A stretch of DNA of 52,085 nt. Origin: Prevotella sp. (GTDB lineage Bacteria; Bacteroidota; Bacteroidia; Bacteroidales; Dysgonomonadaceae). Below are positions 1 to 8,900 of this stretch, piece after piece. The translations under genes and the position numbers were made by a program. Position 1 is the stretch's first letter. The number at the start of each line of letters is the position of its first letter. The stretch is from assembly GCA_031285905.1 (NCBI GenBank), contig JAITVH010000082.1, forward strand, positions 1 to 52,085, given 5' to 3'. A model generated the notes under the pieces. The model was not told the DNA's origin. It ran no database searches and was given only the letters and a program-made list of their open reading frames with translations.

Positions 1-306
1 CGAAGGTCACTAAAGGAGAAACTGGAAGGCTATAGAATAAAAGAAACAAAGAGAGAGTATGAACCGTCCCCAAGTAACCCGAATGTATCTATCCTTAAGA
101 AAGAGATTATTAAAGAAAAAGAAGTAGCTCCTGTTATGGCAGCCATTAAGTTTGTTATTGAACGTAATGACCGAAAAAAGAAAGAGAAAGAAGAGCAGGA
201 AATAAAAGAGCCTAAGCCGTGGATTATAGAGACTACTGACCCTGAACTGGGTACTGTGATGAGGCAAGCCATCGAAAGATTGCAGACATGGAAAAAGCCA
301 GGGTAA
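1..306 (+). CDS. C-terminal end of an unknown protein (cut by window edge)
   Basis: Frame 1 is open from the first base to a TAA at 304-306, giving 101 codons without a start. The product is highly charged, with a Lys/Glu-rich stretch around residues 60-72, and ends with an amphipathic segment (VMRQAIERLQTW). I do not recognise the family. No downstream gene is close, since the next 400 bases are repeats. The antisense open frames over the same bases look like a low-complexity shadow. That it is a coding C-terminus is an inference from the open frame and amino-acid composition. Confidence 0.5.
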   Translation, partial: RRSLKEKLEGYRIKETKREYEPSPSNPNVSILKKEIIKEKEVAPVMAAIKFVIERNDRKKKEKEEQEIKEPKPWIIETTDPELGTVMRQAIERLQTWKKPG

Positions 307-362
307 GAATGAAGAATGAGGAATTATGAATAATGAGTTATCAAAAAATAAGCTGAACCTAA

Positions 363-428
363 CTTGCTCGCGCAGGCTTCCTGCTTGTATGTATTGTGGA
401 CGCGGACAAGATGTCCGCGCCAGCTAGG
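363..428 (-). repeat. Compound palindromic repeat, copy A
   Basis: Inverted copy of the 64-66 base element found again at 17943, 20773, 21962 and 23065. The core contains the small hairpin GGACatcttGTCC and a second hairpin around a GAC/GTC pair, and the two halves are imperfect inverted repeats of each other, so the whole can fold into one long stem. This copy is the most diverged and lies opposite to the other four. Confidence 0.85.
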
Positions 429-430
429 GA

Positions 431-530
431 GTGTTGTCATGCTGAGGAACGAAGCATCTCGTTTAAAGTAAGGAGATCCTTTGGCTCCGCTGAGCTCTGC
501 CGATTTTTAATTCTATCGTCAGGATGACAG
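431..530. repeat. Intergenic repeat of the 'GTCATGCTGAGGAAC' kind
   Basis: Non-coding stretch beginning GTCATGCTGAGGAACGAAGC and closing with the opposing TCAGGATGACAG, so the ends form an inverted repeat (gtcatgctga / tcaggatgac). Similar noncoding dispersed repeats are common between bacterial genes. It lies between two other repeat families in the gap before cysE. Confidence 0.5.
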
Positions 531-540
531 AAAGAAAATA

Positions 541-610
541 AAAAAGCTAAGAGCTAACGGCTATTAGCTAATAGCCAAAAGTGTTACCTTTGTCACCTTT
601 TAGTTAAAAT
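541..610 (-). repeat. Composite intergenic repeat (AGCTAA units plus GTTACCTTTG element)
   Basis: Contains iterated AGCTAA/TTAGCT units followed by GTGTTACCTTTGTCACC and TTTTAGTTAAAA. The same string lies in opposite orientation at about 14480-14570, and related copies occur near 14636, 15931-16098 and 43968-44157. Bases 585-592 (TACCTTTG) match the Bacteroidetes -7 element, so this copy may carry the cysE promoter. Confidence 0.75.
585..592 (+). promoter_or_regulatory. Candidate -7 element for cysE inside a repeat
   Basis: TACCTTTG fits the TAnnTTTG consensus. It points toward cysE and would give a leader of about 120 bases to the ATG at 722. No clear -33 TTTG is seen at the right distance, so this is a tentative site. 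Confidence 0.35.
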
Positions 611-721
611 GGAAAAGATGGTCAAAAGCTTAGAAATCCGGTCAGGGCTTTATCTATATTTTTCATTATGCCTTTTTTCATTTTTAATTCTTACATTTGT
701 TACTTCAAAAAGCTCAGTGTC

Positions 722-1540
722 ATGACAAATATTTACGAAATAGCCAATAAGTTAAGAGCAGAGTCCAAGCATCTTCCTATCAATAGGATAGAGCTGGAGG
801 ATGCACTAAACACCCTAATACACAGAGTGCTTTTTCCTATTTGTGAACAGGAAAAGTCGCGGGAAAAGAAGCTGTATTACTTCTATTCAGTATTGGTGGA
901 GAATATAGCGGCTCTTCTGGACAGGGAACGGGCAGAGGAAATGGTAGATAAGTTCATATCACAATTACCCGATTTACAAGACAAGCTTTTTGATGAGGCA
1001 TCGGTCTATTTCGATAATGATCCGGCGGCCAAATCTATAGAAGAAGTCATTCTTACTTACCCGGGTTTCTTCGCTCAGGTGGTATATCGTATTTCGCATG
1101 AGTTCTATAAAATGGGAACACCCATTATTCCAAGACTTTTCTCTGAATATGCCCACTCTAAAGTAGGGGTGGATATTAATCCGGGGGCAGAAATCGGATG
1201 TTGCCTCTATATAGATCATGGTACAGGGATTGTGATAGGAGAGACCACTGTGATTGGTAATAATGTGAAGATTTACCAGGGGGTTACATTAGGTGCATTG
1301 TTTGTCACCAAAGGCCTGGCCAATGAGAAACGGCATCCGACCATCGAGGATAATGTGGTTATTTATGCCGGTGCAACCATATTGGGTGGAAAAACAGTAG
1401 TAGGACATGATTCTATTATCGGGGGAAATGCATGGCTTACCAAAAGCGTTGTTCCTTATTCTCTAGTTCAGCAAAATTCGGAAGTAAGGATACACAACAC
1501 ATTAAAGTCGGGTGAACATATACTAGACTTTAATATATAA
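722..1540 (+). CDS. cysE: Serine O-acetyltransferase
   Basis: Makes O-acetylserine from serine and acetyl-CoA, the first committed step of cysteine synthesis, in the cytosol. An N-terminal helical domain (about residues 1-130) is followed by a left-handed hexapeptide-repeat domain with the family hallmarks DINPGAEIG, IDHGTGIVIGETTVIG and YQGVTLGAL. I place the start at the ATG at 722 (MTNIYEIANK), because the 18 residues encoded upstream (from 668) are hydrophobic and unlike the family. That gives 272 residues, close to the usual size for long-form enzymes. The next gene follows after 25 bases, so the two are probably co-transcribed. Confidence 0.93.
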   Translation: MTNIYEIANKLRAESKHLPINRIELEDALNTLIHRVLFPICEQEKSREKKLYYFYSVLVENIAALLDRERAEEMVDKFISQLPDLQDKLFDEASVYFDNDPAAKSIEEVILTYPGFFAQVVYRISHEFYKMGTPIIPRLFSEYAHSKVGVDINPGAEIGCCLYIDHGTGIVIGETTVIGNNVKIYQGVTLGALFVTKGLANEKRHPTIEDNVVIYAGATILGGKTVVGHDSIIGGNAWLTKSVVPYSLVQQNSEVRIHNTLKSGEHILDFNI

Positions 1541-1565
1541 GTAAACAATAAAACAGATATATACC

Positions 1566-2015
1566 ATGAGTGCAAACAGGGATTCTTTTACTTTAATAAA
1601 GGACACATTTATTAAAGCCATAGATATATTGGCCGAGGACTATGCCGGAAGCTCTCTCACCGATATCTTTATCACCGTGGATAAGGAAAGCGGGGAAGTT
1701 GCCTTTTATGATGACGAGGAGAATAAGGTGGCGGAGATTGTCGTTTTCGACTGGGTCGATAAACAAGACGAACTGAGTGATGAAGCGGTTATTTCAGTTT
1801 TGAAAGATGTGACCGAAAAACTGAATGAAGCGGAAAGATTTTCGGGACTCGATATCTATAAACCGTTTTCGGTCAATTACTCAGACGATAGCTTTTCGGT
1901 AATAGAAGAATTACTCCTTATCAGCGACGATTCTGTTATCAACTGGGATGATGAGATGATGAAGAAATTCGATAAGCAATTTACCGACTTTCTGGATAAG
2001 TTGATGAAGGAATAA
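1566..2015 (+). CDS. Conserved acidic protein of unknown function
   Basis: 149 residues, strongly acidic, without signal peptide or membrane segment. I see no named domain. The regular alternation of short hydrophobic strands with acidic stretches (DIFITVDKESGEVAFYDDEE) suggests a small alpha/beta cytosolic protein. It lies 25 bases behind cysE and ends at a strong bidirectional terminator, so it is the last gene of a cysE operon. Function unknown. Confidence 0.8.
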   Translation: MSANRDSFTLIKDTFIKAIDILAEDYAGSSLTDIFITVDKESGEVAFYDDEENKVAEIVVFDWVDKQDELSDEAVISVLKDVTEKLNEAERFSGLDIYKPFSVNYSDDSFSVIEELLLISDDSVINWDDEMMKKFDKQFTDFLDKLMKE

Positions 2016-2023
2016 GGTTTCAC

Positions 2024-2068
2024 ATAAACAAACAAGGTTGTTCAATCCGAACAACCTTGTTTGTTTAT
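2024..2068. terminator. Strong bidirectional hairpin terminator
   Basis: Perfect 20-base-pair inverted repeat (arms 2024-2043 and 2049-2068) with a five-base loop, lying between the convergent genes ending at 2015 and 2091. The A/T-rich outer arms serve both directions. Confidence 0.92.
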
Positions 2069-2090
2069 ATATGATGACTCAATCTAAGTC

Positions 2091-2693
2091 TTATTTAAGT
2101 ATGGTAACCCTGCCTTCCAGCGGTTGAAACTCTTTCGGATTTGGTTCTGCCACAGGAGTTCCGAATGGCATTTGGGCAATAAGTTTCCATTTAGGATTAA
2201 TGTTGAATTCTTTTTCCACCTCTTTGTCAATAATAGGATTGTAGTGCTGTAGGGATGCTCCTAAGCCGGCTTCTCTCAGCATAAGCCAGATTGCATATTG
2301 GTGCATAGCCGAAGTATGTTGCGACCATACAGGGAAGTTATCACTATATGACGGAAATACATTTTGCAGGCCTTCTACTACGCTTTGGTTTTCATAGAAC
2401 AGTATTGTTCCATGTCCGGCCCTGAAAGCATTGTCTATCTTAGCCTCAGTATCGGGGTAGGCTTCAAGTGAAACCATTGATTTCAGTATCTTCTTTACGA
2501 TATCCCATAGTTTCTTATGCTTGTCGCCTAATAGTACGACTATTCTGGCTGACTGTGAATTGAATGCAGATGGCACATGCAGTACTGCATGATCAACTAT
2601 CTTCTTTATCTCTTCGTCTGATATAGGACTTTTGCTGTTTATACTGTAGTAGCTTCTGCGGCTTTCCATTACCGACGTCAAGTCTTTTTTCAT
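2091..2693 (-). CDS. Nitroreductase-family FMN oxidoreductase
   Basis: 200-residue single-domain nitroreductase-fold protein, predicted to bind FMN and use NAD(P)H to reduce nitro, quinone or similar substrates in the cytosol. It opens with the family pattern MESRRSYYSIN, has VPSAFNSQSARIVVLLG (FMN contact region) around residue 40, a central helix LMLREAGLGASLQHYNP, and closes with MPFGTP. The overall type is the short YdgI/HBN1-like subgroup, often induced by oxidative or electrophile stress. Substrate cannot be told from sequence. It is monocistronic. Confidence 0.88.
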   Translation of the reverse strand: MKKDLTSVMESRRSYYSINSKSPISDEEIKKIVDHAVLHVPSAFNSQSARIVVLLGDKHKKLWDIVKKILKSMVSLEAYPDTEAKIDNAFRAGHGTILFYENQSVVEGLQNVFPSYSDNFPVWSQHTSAMHQYAIWLMLREAGLGASLQHYNPIIDKEVEKEFNINPKWKLIAQMPFGTPVAEPNPKEFQPLEGRVTILK

Positions 2694-2846
2694 AATCTAA
2701 TTTTTAATATGTTAAATAAATTGCTTTTGTTAATTTAACAGTGAAGATAAAGAAATGTTCGGTGGTTTTGGCTAAAAATAATAATTGAATGTAATTGGAA
2801 GACAGGAAGCCTCATCTTAAGAAAGTCAGAATAAATTTGCTTGGTA

Positions 2847-2879
2847 TTGTCTTTAAATAGCTAAAAACCTGTATATTTG
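2847..2879 (+). promoter_or_regulatory. Bacteroidetes-type promoter
   Basis: TTGT at 2847 and TATATTTG at 2872-2879, spaced by 21 bases, match the TTTG/TAnnTTTG promoter. Transcription would start near 2886, so the upstream in-frame start at 2877 of the next gene cannot be used. Confidence 0.65.
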
Positions 2880-2909
2880 AATATTGTGATTTTCACTAAT
2901 TTAATGCCT

Positions 2910-4589
2910 ATGAATACCCTAAAAATGAACCATCGATTTTTTCTATCTTTCCTTTTACTTTTCTTACTCTCAGCAAAGTCGCTTGCATATACGTTTCCGG
3001 TAACGGATAGTATAATTAATCGGTTCAGTACCCGGATCGATCTTTCGGGACCTGTTATTTGGAATATGGCAGATAATATGAATATGTGGGGTTATGCAGA
3101 CGGGTGGCAGAACTGGCACGGGATAATGGAGGGAGAAGCTGAGGATTACTTTAGCAAACAATTCCCTTATGTGAGATATATCCAACTGATGACTGCCGCA
3201 GGTGGGAGCGAGGATAGGGATTTGTTTAAAGACCCGCTTGATAGGTCGGTGATGGATGATTATGATTTTTCTCCATTGGTAAGGGCTTGTAAGAATATTG
3301 TGCGGCAAGGCTTAGTGCCTCATCTTAAGCTGGGAAATGTTCCTTTGAAGTTTTCCAAAAATCCCCGGATAAGTAAGGATTTTGGTGTGAATGTTTGCCC
3401 GCCCGATGATTATCATCAATGGCATGCTTATATCAAGGCGTTAGTCCGGTCTATTGTTAGTGAATTCGGATTGAAAAATGTTAGGGGCTGGCGGTTCGGG
3501 GTGGTCACGGAATATGAGAACGGTTCATGGTTCTCGGTAGATGATGATCCGGATAAAACGCGTGATGCTTATTTCACTTTGTATGATTATACTGTGGATG
3601 CGGTTGAACAGGTTTTAGGTAAGAATATTTGCATAGGTGCCCATAGTATGACTGTGTCGGATGGGTTATGGGATGAACGGCAATTTATTACACATTGCGC
3701 AAAAGGAAAGAACCGGTGTACAGGAAAGATAGGAACTCGTTTGAGTTTCCTCGCGGCATCTTATTATGATACTAGTCCTGGAGTGGAGAGTACGAGGTCA
3801 TTGGCCGAAACCATTGGCTTGTTAAGAGAGACTGCCGAAAAAGAAGGCTTTAAAGACTTGTTTTATGGAATAGATGAAGGACGTATTTTATCGGGTTTGG
3901 ATGGAAAGCCTCTTATCCCGAGAGCAATCGGACAAACATGGCAGGCTGCCTATGATGCCAGACTGTATCACCGGATGCTTGATCTTAATATTGACTATTT
4001 CAGCCATTGGTCTTATACTTCTTCGGGAATAGATACAGGTGCACCTTCTGTATCGGCACACACATCCGGCCTTTTTTATAAGATGGCAGGGAGTACCCGG
4101 CTACCTGTGAAATGTGAAGCGGAGAATAAAAAGGAAGGGGAGGAGATTGGCGCTATTGCAGGATTCGATAAGGAGCGCAAGAAATTATACCTTCTTTTCT
4201 ATGCTTATTCTGATTCGGTACTTCATTCAGGGGAAAGGCCGATTTCATGTTCTGTATCCGGTATAGAGTCGAAGATTAAAAGAGTAAATGCTGTAAAGAC
4301 ATTGATCTCTGATGACACTAATTTCTTTGACGAGTGGCAGGCCGATTGCAGACTAATGGGATTAACGGCTGATGATTTTCCTTGGTCGGCAGATGGCTAT
4401 GTTATAAAAATACCTACCGTGAGGACAATGGAGCAAGTAGAAGCTTTCAGGAAGAAATTGCCTTATTACCAGTCTTGTGCGGAATTAAAGCCCGAACAGG
4501 ATACCCTGATTATTGAAAATGGAGTTTTAAATCTCTGTACAAATATTCCTTTACATGGTGTATTGCTTTATGAAATAAATGTCAGGTAA
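2910..4589 (+). CDS. Secreted glycoside-hydrolase-like protein (TIM-barrel type)
   Basis: About 559 residues. The N-terminal stretch ending in FFLSFLLLFLLSAKSLA is a signal peptide, so the protein acts in the periplasm or outside. The body reads like a clan GH-A (beta/alpha)8 hydrolase, closest in feel to GH39: GWRFGVVTEYENGSWF has a conserved-position acid/base-like Glu after a strand, and LFYGIDEGRIL has a candidate nucleophile Glu near the end of a later strand. A beta-rich C-terminal part follows (about residues 420-559). Start: ATG at 2910 or 2925 both fit the promoter; 2925 gives the more compact signal peptide. GH39-like assignment is an inference; the substrate is unknown. Confidence 0.65.
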   Translation: MNTLKMNHRFFLSFLLLFLLSAKSLAYTFPVTDSIINRFSTRIDLSGPVIWNMADNMNMWGYADGWQNWHGIMEGEAEDYFSKQFPYVRYIQLMTAAGGSEDRDLFKDPLDRSVMDDYDFSPLVRACKNIVRQGLVPHLKLGNVPLKFSKNPRISKDFGVNVCPPDDYHQWHAYIKALVRSIVSEFGLKNVRGWRFGVVTEYENGSWFSVDDDPDKTRDAYFTLYDYTVDAVEQVLGKNICIGAHSMTVSDGLWDERQFITHCAKGKNRCTGKIGTRLSFLAASYYDTSPGVESTRSLAETIGLLRETAEKEGFKDLFYGIDEGRILSGLDGKPLIPRAIGQTWQAAYDARLYHRMLDLNIDYFSHWSYTSSGIDTGAPSVSAHTSGLFYKMAGSTRLPVKCEAENKKEGEEIGAIAGFDKERKKLYLLFYAYSDSVLHSGERPISCSVSGIESKIKRVNAVKTLISDDTNFFDEWQADCRLMGLTADDFPWSADGYVIKIPTVRTMEQVEAFRKKLPYYQSCAELKPEQDTLIIENGVLNLCTNIPLHGVLLYEINVR

Positions 4590-4664
4590 GAAAAACCGAT
4601 CTTTATCCGATAAGATATAAAACAAAAAATGATAACAGGTCTGCGACCTTATACAAGTATTTCG

Positions 4665-4672
4665 TACATTTG
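4665..4672 (+). promoter_or_regulatory. -7 promoter element before the HAD gene
   Basis: TACATTTG matches TAnnTTTG and sits 25 bases before the ATG at 4697. A clear -33 TTTG is not visible. It overlaps the alternative start at 4670, supporting 4697 as the true start. Confidence 0.5.
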
Positions 4673-4696
4673 TGCTCAATTATAAAGAAGCTTAAT

Positions 4697-5356
4697 ATGA
4701 CATTTTCCGGCGTAGTTTTCGATTTTAACGGGACATTGTTCTGGGATACCAAATTACATAATCAGGCATGGGATATTTTCCTGACAAAGCATGGACTGTA
4801 TCTGTCTGATGAAGATAAGTTCAGGAAATTACATGGGAAAAATAATAAGGATATATTCCTTTCTCTATTTGAAAAACCGCTTTCGGACGAACAGATACAA
4901 AAATATGTACTGGAGAAAGAAGGACTGTATCAGGAGCTTTGTTTGAAAACAGATATGTCTTTGGCTCCTGGGGTTGTGGATTTTCTTGATTTCCTGAAAG
5001 CTAAAGGGATCCCATTTACAATTGCTACTGCTTCGGGAAAAGAAAACGTTGATTTTTATTTTGAATATTTACCTCTGTCCGATTGGTTTGACTACAGCAA
5101 AGTTATATACAATAATGGCAGCATCAAAGGAAAACCTGATCCGCAAATTTATCAGTTAGCAATGGCGATGATAGGTAAGCAGCCGGAGGATGTTATTGTT
5201 TTTGAAGATGCCATTGCCGGATTACAGTCGGCAAAAAATGCGGAAGCTGGGAAAATTATAATTGTCGATTCCAATGACGATGATTATAGCGACTGGAAAG
5301 GTTACCAGATCATCAAGAACTTTAATGAAGTAGACAGAAACCAATTTGGAATATAA
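4697..5356 (+). CDS. HAD-superfamily hydrolase, beta-phosphoglucomutase-like, with DxN motif
   Basis: 219-residue haloacid-dehalogenase-fold protein with an alpha-helical cap between motifs I and II, as in phosphoglucomutase/phosphatase members. Motif I is VVFDFNGTLF (the second Asp is Asn), motif II TIATASGK, motif III Lys in GSIKGKPDPQIY and motif IV VIVFEDAIAGLQSA. The first Asp is kept, so phosphoryl transfer is still possible, but the usual general-acid Asp is missing. It directly precedes a methyltransferase (start codon immediately after the stop), in an operon with YfhO and a GT2 enzyme. The substrate is likely a sugar phosphate, which is a guess. Confidence 0.82.
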   Translation: MTFSGVVFDFNGTLFWDTKLHNQAWDIFLTKHGLYLSDEDKFRKLHGKNNKDIFLSLFEKPLSDEQIQKYVLEKEGLYQELCLKTDMSLAPGVVDFLDFLKAKGIPFTIATASGKENVDFYFEYLPLSDWFDYSKVIYNNGSIKGKPDPQIYQLAMAMIGKQPEDVIVFEDAIAGLQSAKNAEAGKIIIVDSNDDDYSDWKGYQIIKNFNEVDRNQFGI

Positions 5357-6283
5357 ATGATGGAAAGCACAACGACCAATATACATATCTCTCACTGTTC
5401 TGTTTGTGGTTCTACCAAGTTTGCACCATCTGTGTCATGTGTAGATTATTTAGCAACTAAAGAAGTCTTTGAAATACAGAAATGTATAACATGTGGGTTT
5501 GCTTTTACGCAGGACTTTCCGTCCGAAGATGTTATTGGTAAATACTATGATGCGCCCGCCTATGTGTCTCATTCTGACACGAAAAAAGGAATCGTAAACA
5601 CCTTATACCATTGGGCGAGGAAGAGGGCGTTAAAATCAAAGTCGGGGATAGTAAAGGAATATGCAGCAAAGAAATCGGGAACGTTGCTTGATATAGGCTC
5701 AGGGACAGGTTATTTTCTCAACAAGATGAAGGCCTGCAAATGGATTGTGACAGGTGTAGAGAAGTCGGATAATGCAAGGCTCTTTGCCAAGCAAAAGTTC
5801 GACCTCGATTGCCAGCCATCTCAATATTTATATGAGATTCCATCAAAAGCTAAGGATGTGATCACCATGTGGCATGTATTGGAGCATCTCGAGCACTTGA
5901 ATAAGGTTATGGCGCATCTTCATAATATTCTGAAAGATGATGGAACGTTGATAATTGCCCTGCCTAACAAGAATTCACTGGATGCCCTGCATTATAAGGA
6001 GTATTGGGCAGCATACGATGTGCCTCGTCATTTATGGCACTTTTCACCTTCCGATTTCAATGCTTTGGCGGATAAACATGGGTTCGAGGTGGTAGCGACC
6101 AAGCCAATGCATTTCGATGCCTTTTATATTTCGATGCTTAGCGAAAAGAATAAAGGAACTTTCCTGGGTAGTATTATAGGACTGATCAGAGGCGGAATAT
6201 TCTTTCTTCGCGGTCTTAGCGATACAGAGAGATCCAGTTCACTTACCTATATATTGAAGAAGAAACAACAAAAAACAACATAA
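5357..6283 (+). CDS. Class I SAM methyltransferase with N-terminal zinc ribbon
   Basis: 308 residues. An N-terminal zinc-ribbon-like pair (CSVCGS near residue 14 and CITCGF near residue 42) precedes a Rossmann methyltransferase domain with SAM motif I LLDIGSGTGYFL, an acidic end of strand 2 (VTGVEKS) and ITMWHVLEHLEH. This layout is typical of Methyltransf_23-type enzymes in polysaccharide and glycan gene clusters. The hydrophobic C-terminal stretch (GSIIGLIRGGIFFLRGL) may contact membrane. It abuts the HAD gene and is followed after one base by YfhO, so it belongs to one operon. The acceptor is unknown, probably a glycan or lipid-linked sugar. Confidence 0.85.
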   Translation: MMESTTTNIHISHCSVCGSTKFAPSVSCVDYLATKEVFEIQKCITCGFAFTQDFPSEDVIGKYYDAPAYVSHSDTKKGIVNTLYHWARKRALKSKSGIVKEYAAKKSGTLLDIGSGTGYFLNKMKACKWIVTGVEKSDNARLFAKQKFDLDCQPSQYLYEIPSKAKDVITMWHVLEHLEHLNKVMAHLHNILKDDGTLIIALPNKNSLDALHYKEYWAAYDVPRHLWHFSPSDFNALADKHGFEVVATKPMHFDAFYISMLSEKNKGTFLGSIIGLIRGGIFFLRGLSDTERSSSLTYILKKKQQKTT

Positions 6284-6284
6284 G

Positions 6285-8897
6285 ATGATCAAGAAAGACC
6301 AGTCATTATTTAAGCAGTTAGTGCCTCATATTATTGCTATTGTATTCTTTCTAGCAATAACGATGATCTATTTCAGCCCGCTACTCGATGGCAAGATGTT
6401 GCCTCAGAGTGATGTAACCCAGTTTCAGGGTGCTTCGCAAGAGTTGAGGGATTATTATAACAAGGAGGGGGGATCTTCTGCATGGACGGGAGCTATGTTT
6501 TCGGGTATGCCTTCTTATCAGATAGGGATATGGGGTGGAAGTCCTAATTTTCTTGATTATCTGGAAATGCCGCTTAAAGCTCTAGGCAGCAATAGTGCCG
6601 GTGCGGTATTTGTCGGAATGCTGATGGCTTATATCCTTTTCTGTATCATGGGATTTGGCCCTGTGGCTTCTATTCTGGGAGCTGTAGCCTATTCCTTGTC
6701 ATCATATAATATTGTAATACTGGAGGCAGGACATGTCACCAAAGCCTGGGCGTTGGCTTATATGCCTCTGATAGTGGCGGGTATAATGGCTTTGTTTAAG
6801 AATAAGATATTATTAGCCGGATTATTGGTCGCATTGGGATTGGCTTTACAAATAAAGAACAATCACTTGCAGATGACCTACTATACGGGTATCTTTTGCT
6901 TTGTCCTGTTTGTTGGTTATGCAGTGGAAAGAATTACACAAAAGGATATAAAATCGCTGCTGAAAGCCTGCGGAGTGATGGTTGTCGCTTTGGCATTGGC
7001 TGCCCTCTGCAATATGGGGAACATTTACAGCAACCTGGAGATGGCGCGCGAAAGTACACGCGGAAAGTCGGAACTTTCTGCGCCGACAGATTCGGAAAAG
7101 CAATCTTCGGGCTTGGATAAAGACTATGCATTTGGATGGAGTTACGGTAAGGCTGAGACTTTTACCCTGATGATACCGAATGTACATGGAGGTGTATCCC
7201 GTCCGTTTGATGATCAGTCGGAAAGCTATAAAATATTGATAAATACTCTCCAGAGCGGGAAAATTTCGGAGCAGGATGCTAATGCTCTTTTTGGCAGGGG
7301 AACCCAATATTGGGGCGACCAGCCTTTTACTCAGGGATCGGTCTATTTTGGGGTAATCATTTGTTTCTTGTTTTTATTGGGGATGATCATTATCCGCAGT
7401 AAGGTAAAATGGGCTATTTTTATAGGAACGGTATTGTTTATCTTCCTGGCATGGGGTAAGAATCTCGAATGGTTTAATGATATCTTCTTTTACCATTTCC
7501 CTCTTTATAATAAGTTCAGGGCTGTGTCTACGGCTTTGGTTATACCGGCCTTATCGATGGTAATGATAGCCGTATGGGGGGTAAAAGAGTTCTTTTCAGG
7601 GGAAATAGACAAAGCGAAGCTTACGAAGGCTTTTTATATATCGATAGGTGTTGTGGGAGGTTTATGCCTACTTTTCTGGTTGATGCCAAACGCTTTCTTC
7701 AACTTCACATCTGTGATGGACGAGCAAAGAGGGTTGAATATTGTACCGGAATATTATCAGGCTATACTGGAACAACGTAAGGAGTTGTTAAGGACTGATG
7801 CGCTTCGATCTCTGGGCTTTGTATTACTGGCTGGAGCAGTATTGTTCTTTTCGCTACGTACCAAAATGGAAAAGCAAAAGGTCGTCCTATATGCATCTGT
7901 CGCTCTTATCGTATTAGTGCTTGTTGATCTCTGGGGAGTAGATAAGCGTTACCTCAATAACGATACTTTTGTAAGTAAAACGAAATATCAGACAGAAACA
8001 TTTACCCAGTCGGCTGCCGATAAGGCTATTCTGGCAGATACGCATCCGTCTTACCGTGTGTTGAATCTGAACGATCCTTTCCAGGAGACTAAGACATCCT
8101 ATTATCATAAGTCGATAGGTGGTTACCATGCAGCCAAGCTGAAACGTTATCAGGAACTGATAGATTATCGTTTGGGGATGGAAGTTGGAACAATGCAGCG
8201 GGAGATTAACAGTAATCTTCAAAAGGTGTATGCAGGTTTGCAGGCTAATCCTCCGGCCGAGGGCGTAAATCCTCAACAGTTGATGATCTTGGCCGTGCAA
8301 GACAGTATCCGTCCGGCATTGGAGGAAATGGTAGCCTTGAACATGCTGAATGTCAAATATATTATTTTCCACCCTGAATTCCCTGTATTCACCAACCCCG
8401 AAGCTTTAGGGAATGCCTGGTTTGTGTCTGATTATAAGCTGGTAGATAATGCAGATGAAGAAATAGCGGAGATAACATCATTGTGGAATCCTAAAGAAAC
8501 GGCGATTATTGACAAGCGTTTCGAATCGGAAGTATCGGGTCTGCAACTGACAACTGATTCTGCCGCTGCCATACAATTGACAGATTATAAGCCGAATATA
8601 TTGAAATATTCATCAAAAGCGAATAGTGAGCAACTGGCCGTTTTCTCTGAGATTTATTTTTCTGACGGATGGCAGGCGTATATTGATGGTAAGGAAGTTC
8701 CTCATTTCCGTGCTGACTGGACATTGCGTGCTATGCGTATTCCGGCGGGTGAGCATGAGATCATTTTCAAATTCGAGCCTCAGGGCTATGATAATAGCCG
8801 TATGCTGGCAACGGCATCTTCAGGAATACTGGTATTGTTGCTGATCGGTATGGTCGTGCTTGCTTTTATACGAAATAAAAAGGAAACAGAGCAATAA
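6285..8897 (+). CDS. YfhO-family multi-spanning membrane protein (glycosyltransferase-like)
   Basis: 870 residues with about a dozen hydrophobic spans: one near the N-terminus, a block at about 100-240, a second block at about 345-560, and a last helix near 850. A long extracytoplasmic domain lies between, at about 560-840. The luminal loop after helix 1 (SPLLDGKMLPQSDVTQF) and the C-terminal beta-rich region ending FKFEPQGYD are typical of the YfhO family, which has a GT-C-like fold and is tied to glycosylation of envelope polymers in other phyla. It sits between a methyltransferase and a GT2 enzyme, which supports a role in lipid-linked sugar transfer. The exact donor and acceptor are unknown. 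Confidence 0.88.
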   Translation: MIKKDQSLFKQLVPHIIAIVFFLAITMIYFSPLLDGKMLPQSDVTQFQGASQELRDYYNKEGGSSAWTGAMFSGMPSYQIGIWGGSPNFLDYLEMPLKALGSNSAGAVFVGMLMAYILFCIMGFGPVASILGAVAYSLSSYNIVILEAGHVTKAWALAYMPLIVAGIMALFKNKILLAGLLVALGLALQIKNNHLQMTYYTGIFCFVLFVGYAVERITQKDIKSLLKACGVMVVALALAALCNMGNIYSNLEMARESTRGKSELSAPTDSEKQSSGLDKDYAFGWSYGKAETFTLMIPNVHGGVSRPFDDQSESYKILINTLQSGKISEQDANALFGRGTQYWGDQPFTQGSVYFGVIICFLFLLGMIIIRSKVKWAIFIGTVLFIFLAWGKNLEWFNDIFFYHFPLYNKFRAVSTALVIPALSMVMIAVWGVKEFFSGEIDKAKLTKAFYISIGVVGGLCLLFWLMPNAFFNFTSVMDEQRGLNIVPEYYQAILEQRKELLRTDALRSLGFVLLAGAVLFFSLRTKMEKQKVVLYASVALIVLVLVDLWGVDKRYLNNDTFVSKTKYQTETFTQSAADKAILADTHPSYRVLNLNDPFQETKTSYYHKSIGGYHAAKLKRYQELIDYRLGMEVGTMQREINSNLQKVYAGLQANPPAEGVNPQQLMILAVQDSIRPALEEMVALNMLNVKYIIFHPEFPVFTNPEALGNAWFVSDYKLVDNADEEIAEITSLWNPKETAIIDKRFESEVSGLQLTTDSAAAIQLTDYKPNILKYSSKANSEQLAVFSEIYFSDGWQAYIDGKEVPHFRADWTLRAMRIPAGEHEIIFKFEPQGYDNSRMLATASSGILVLLLIGMVVLAFIRNKKETEQ

Positions 8898-8900
8898 AGG

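Noticed and set aside
6846..7307. 153-codon minus-strand frame, and similar ones at 7914-8372 and 8820-9110
   Set aside because: All overlap the YfhO and GT2 genes in another frame and have no recognisable protein pattern.
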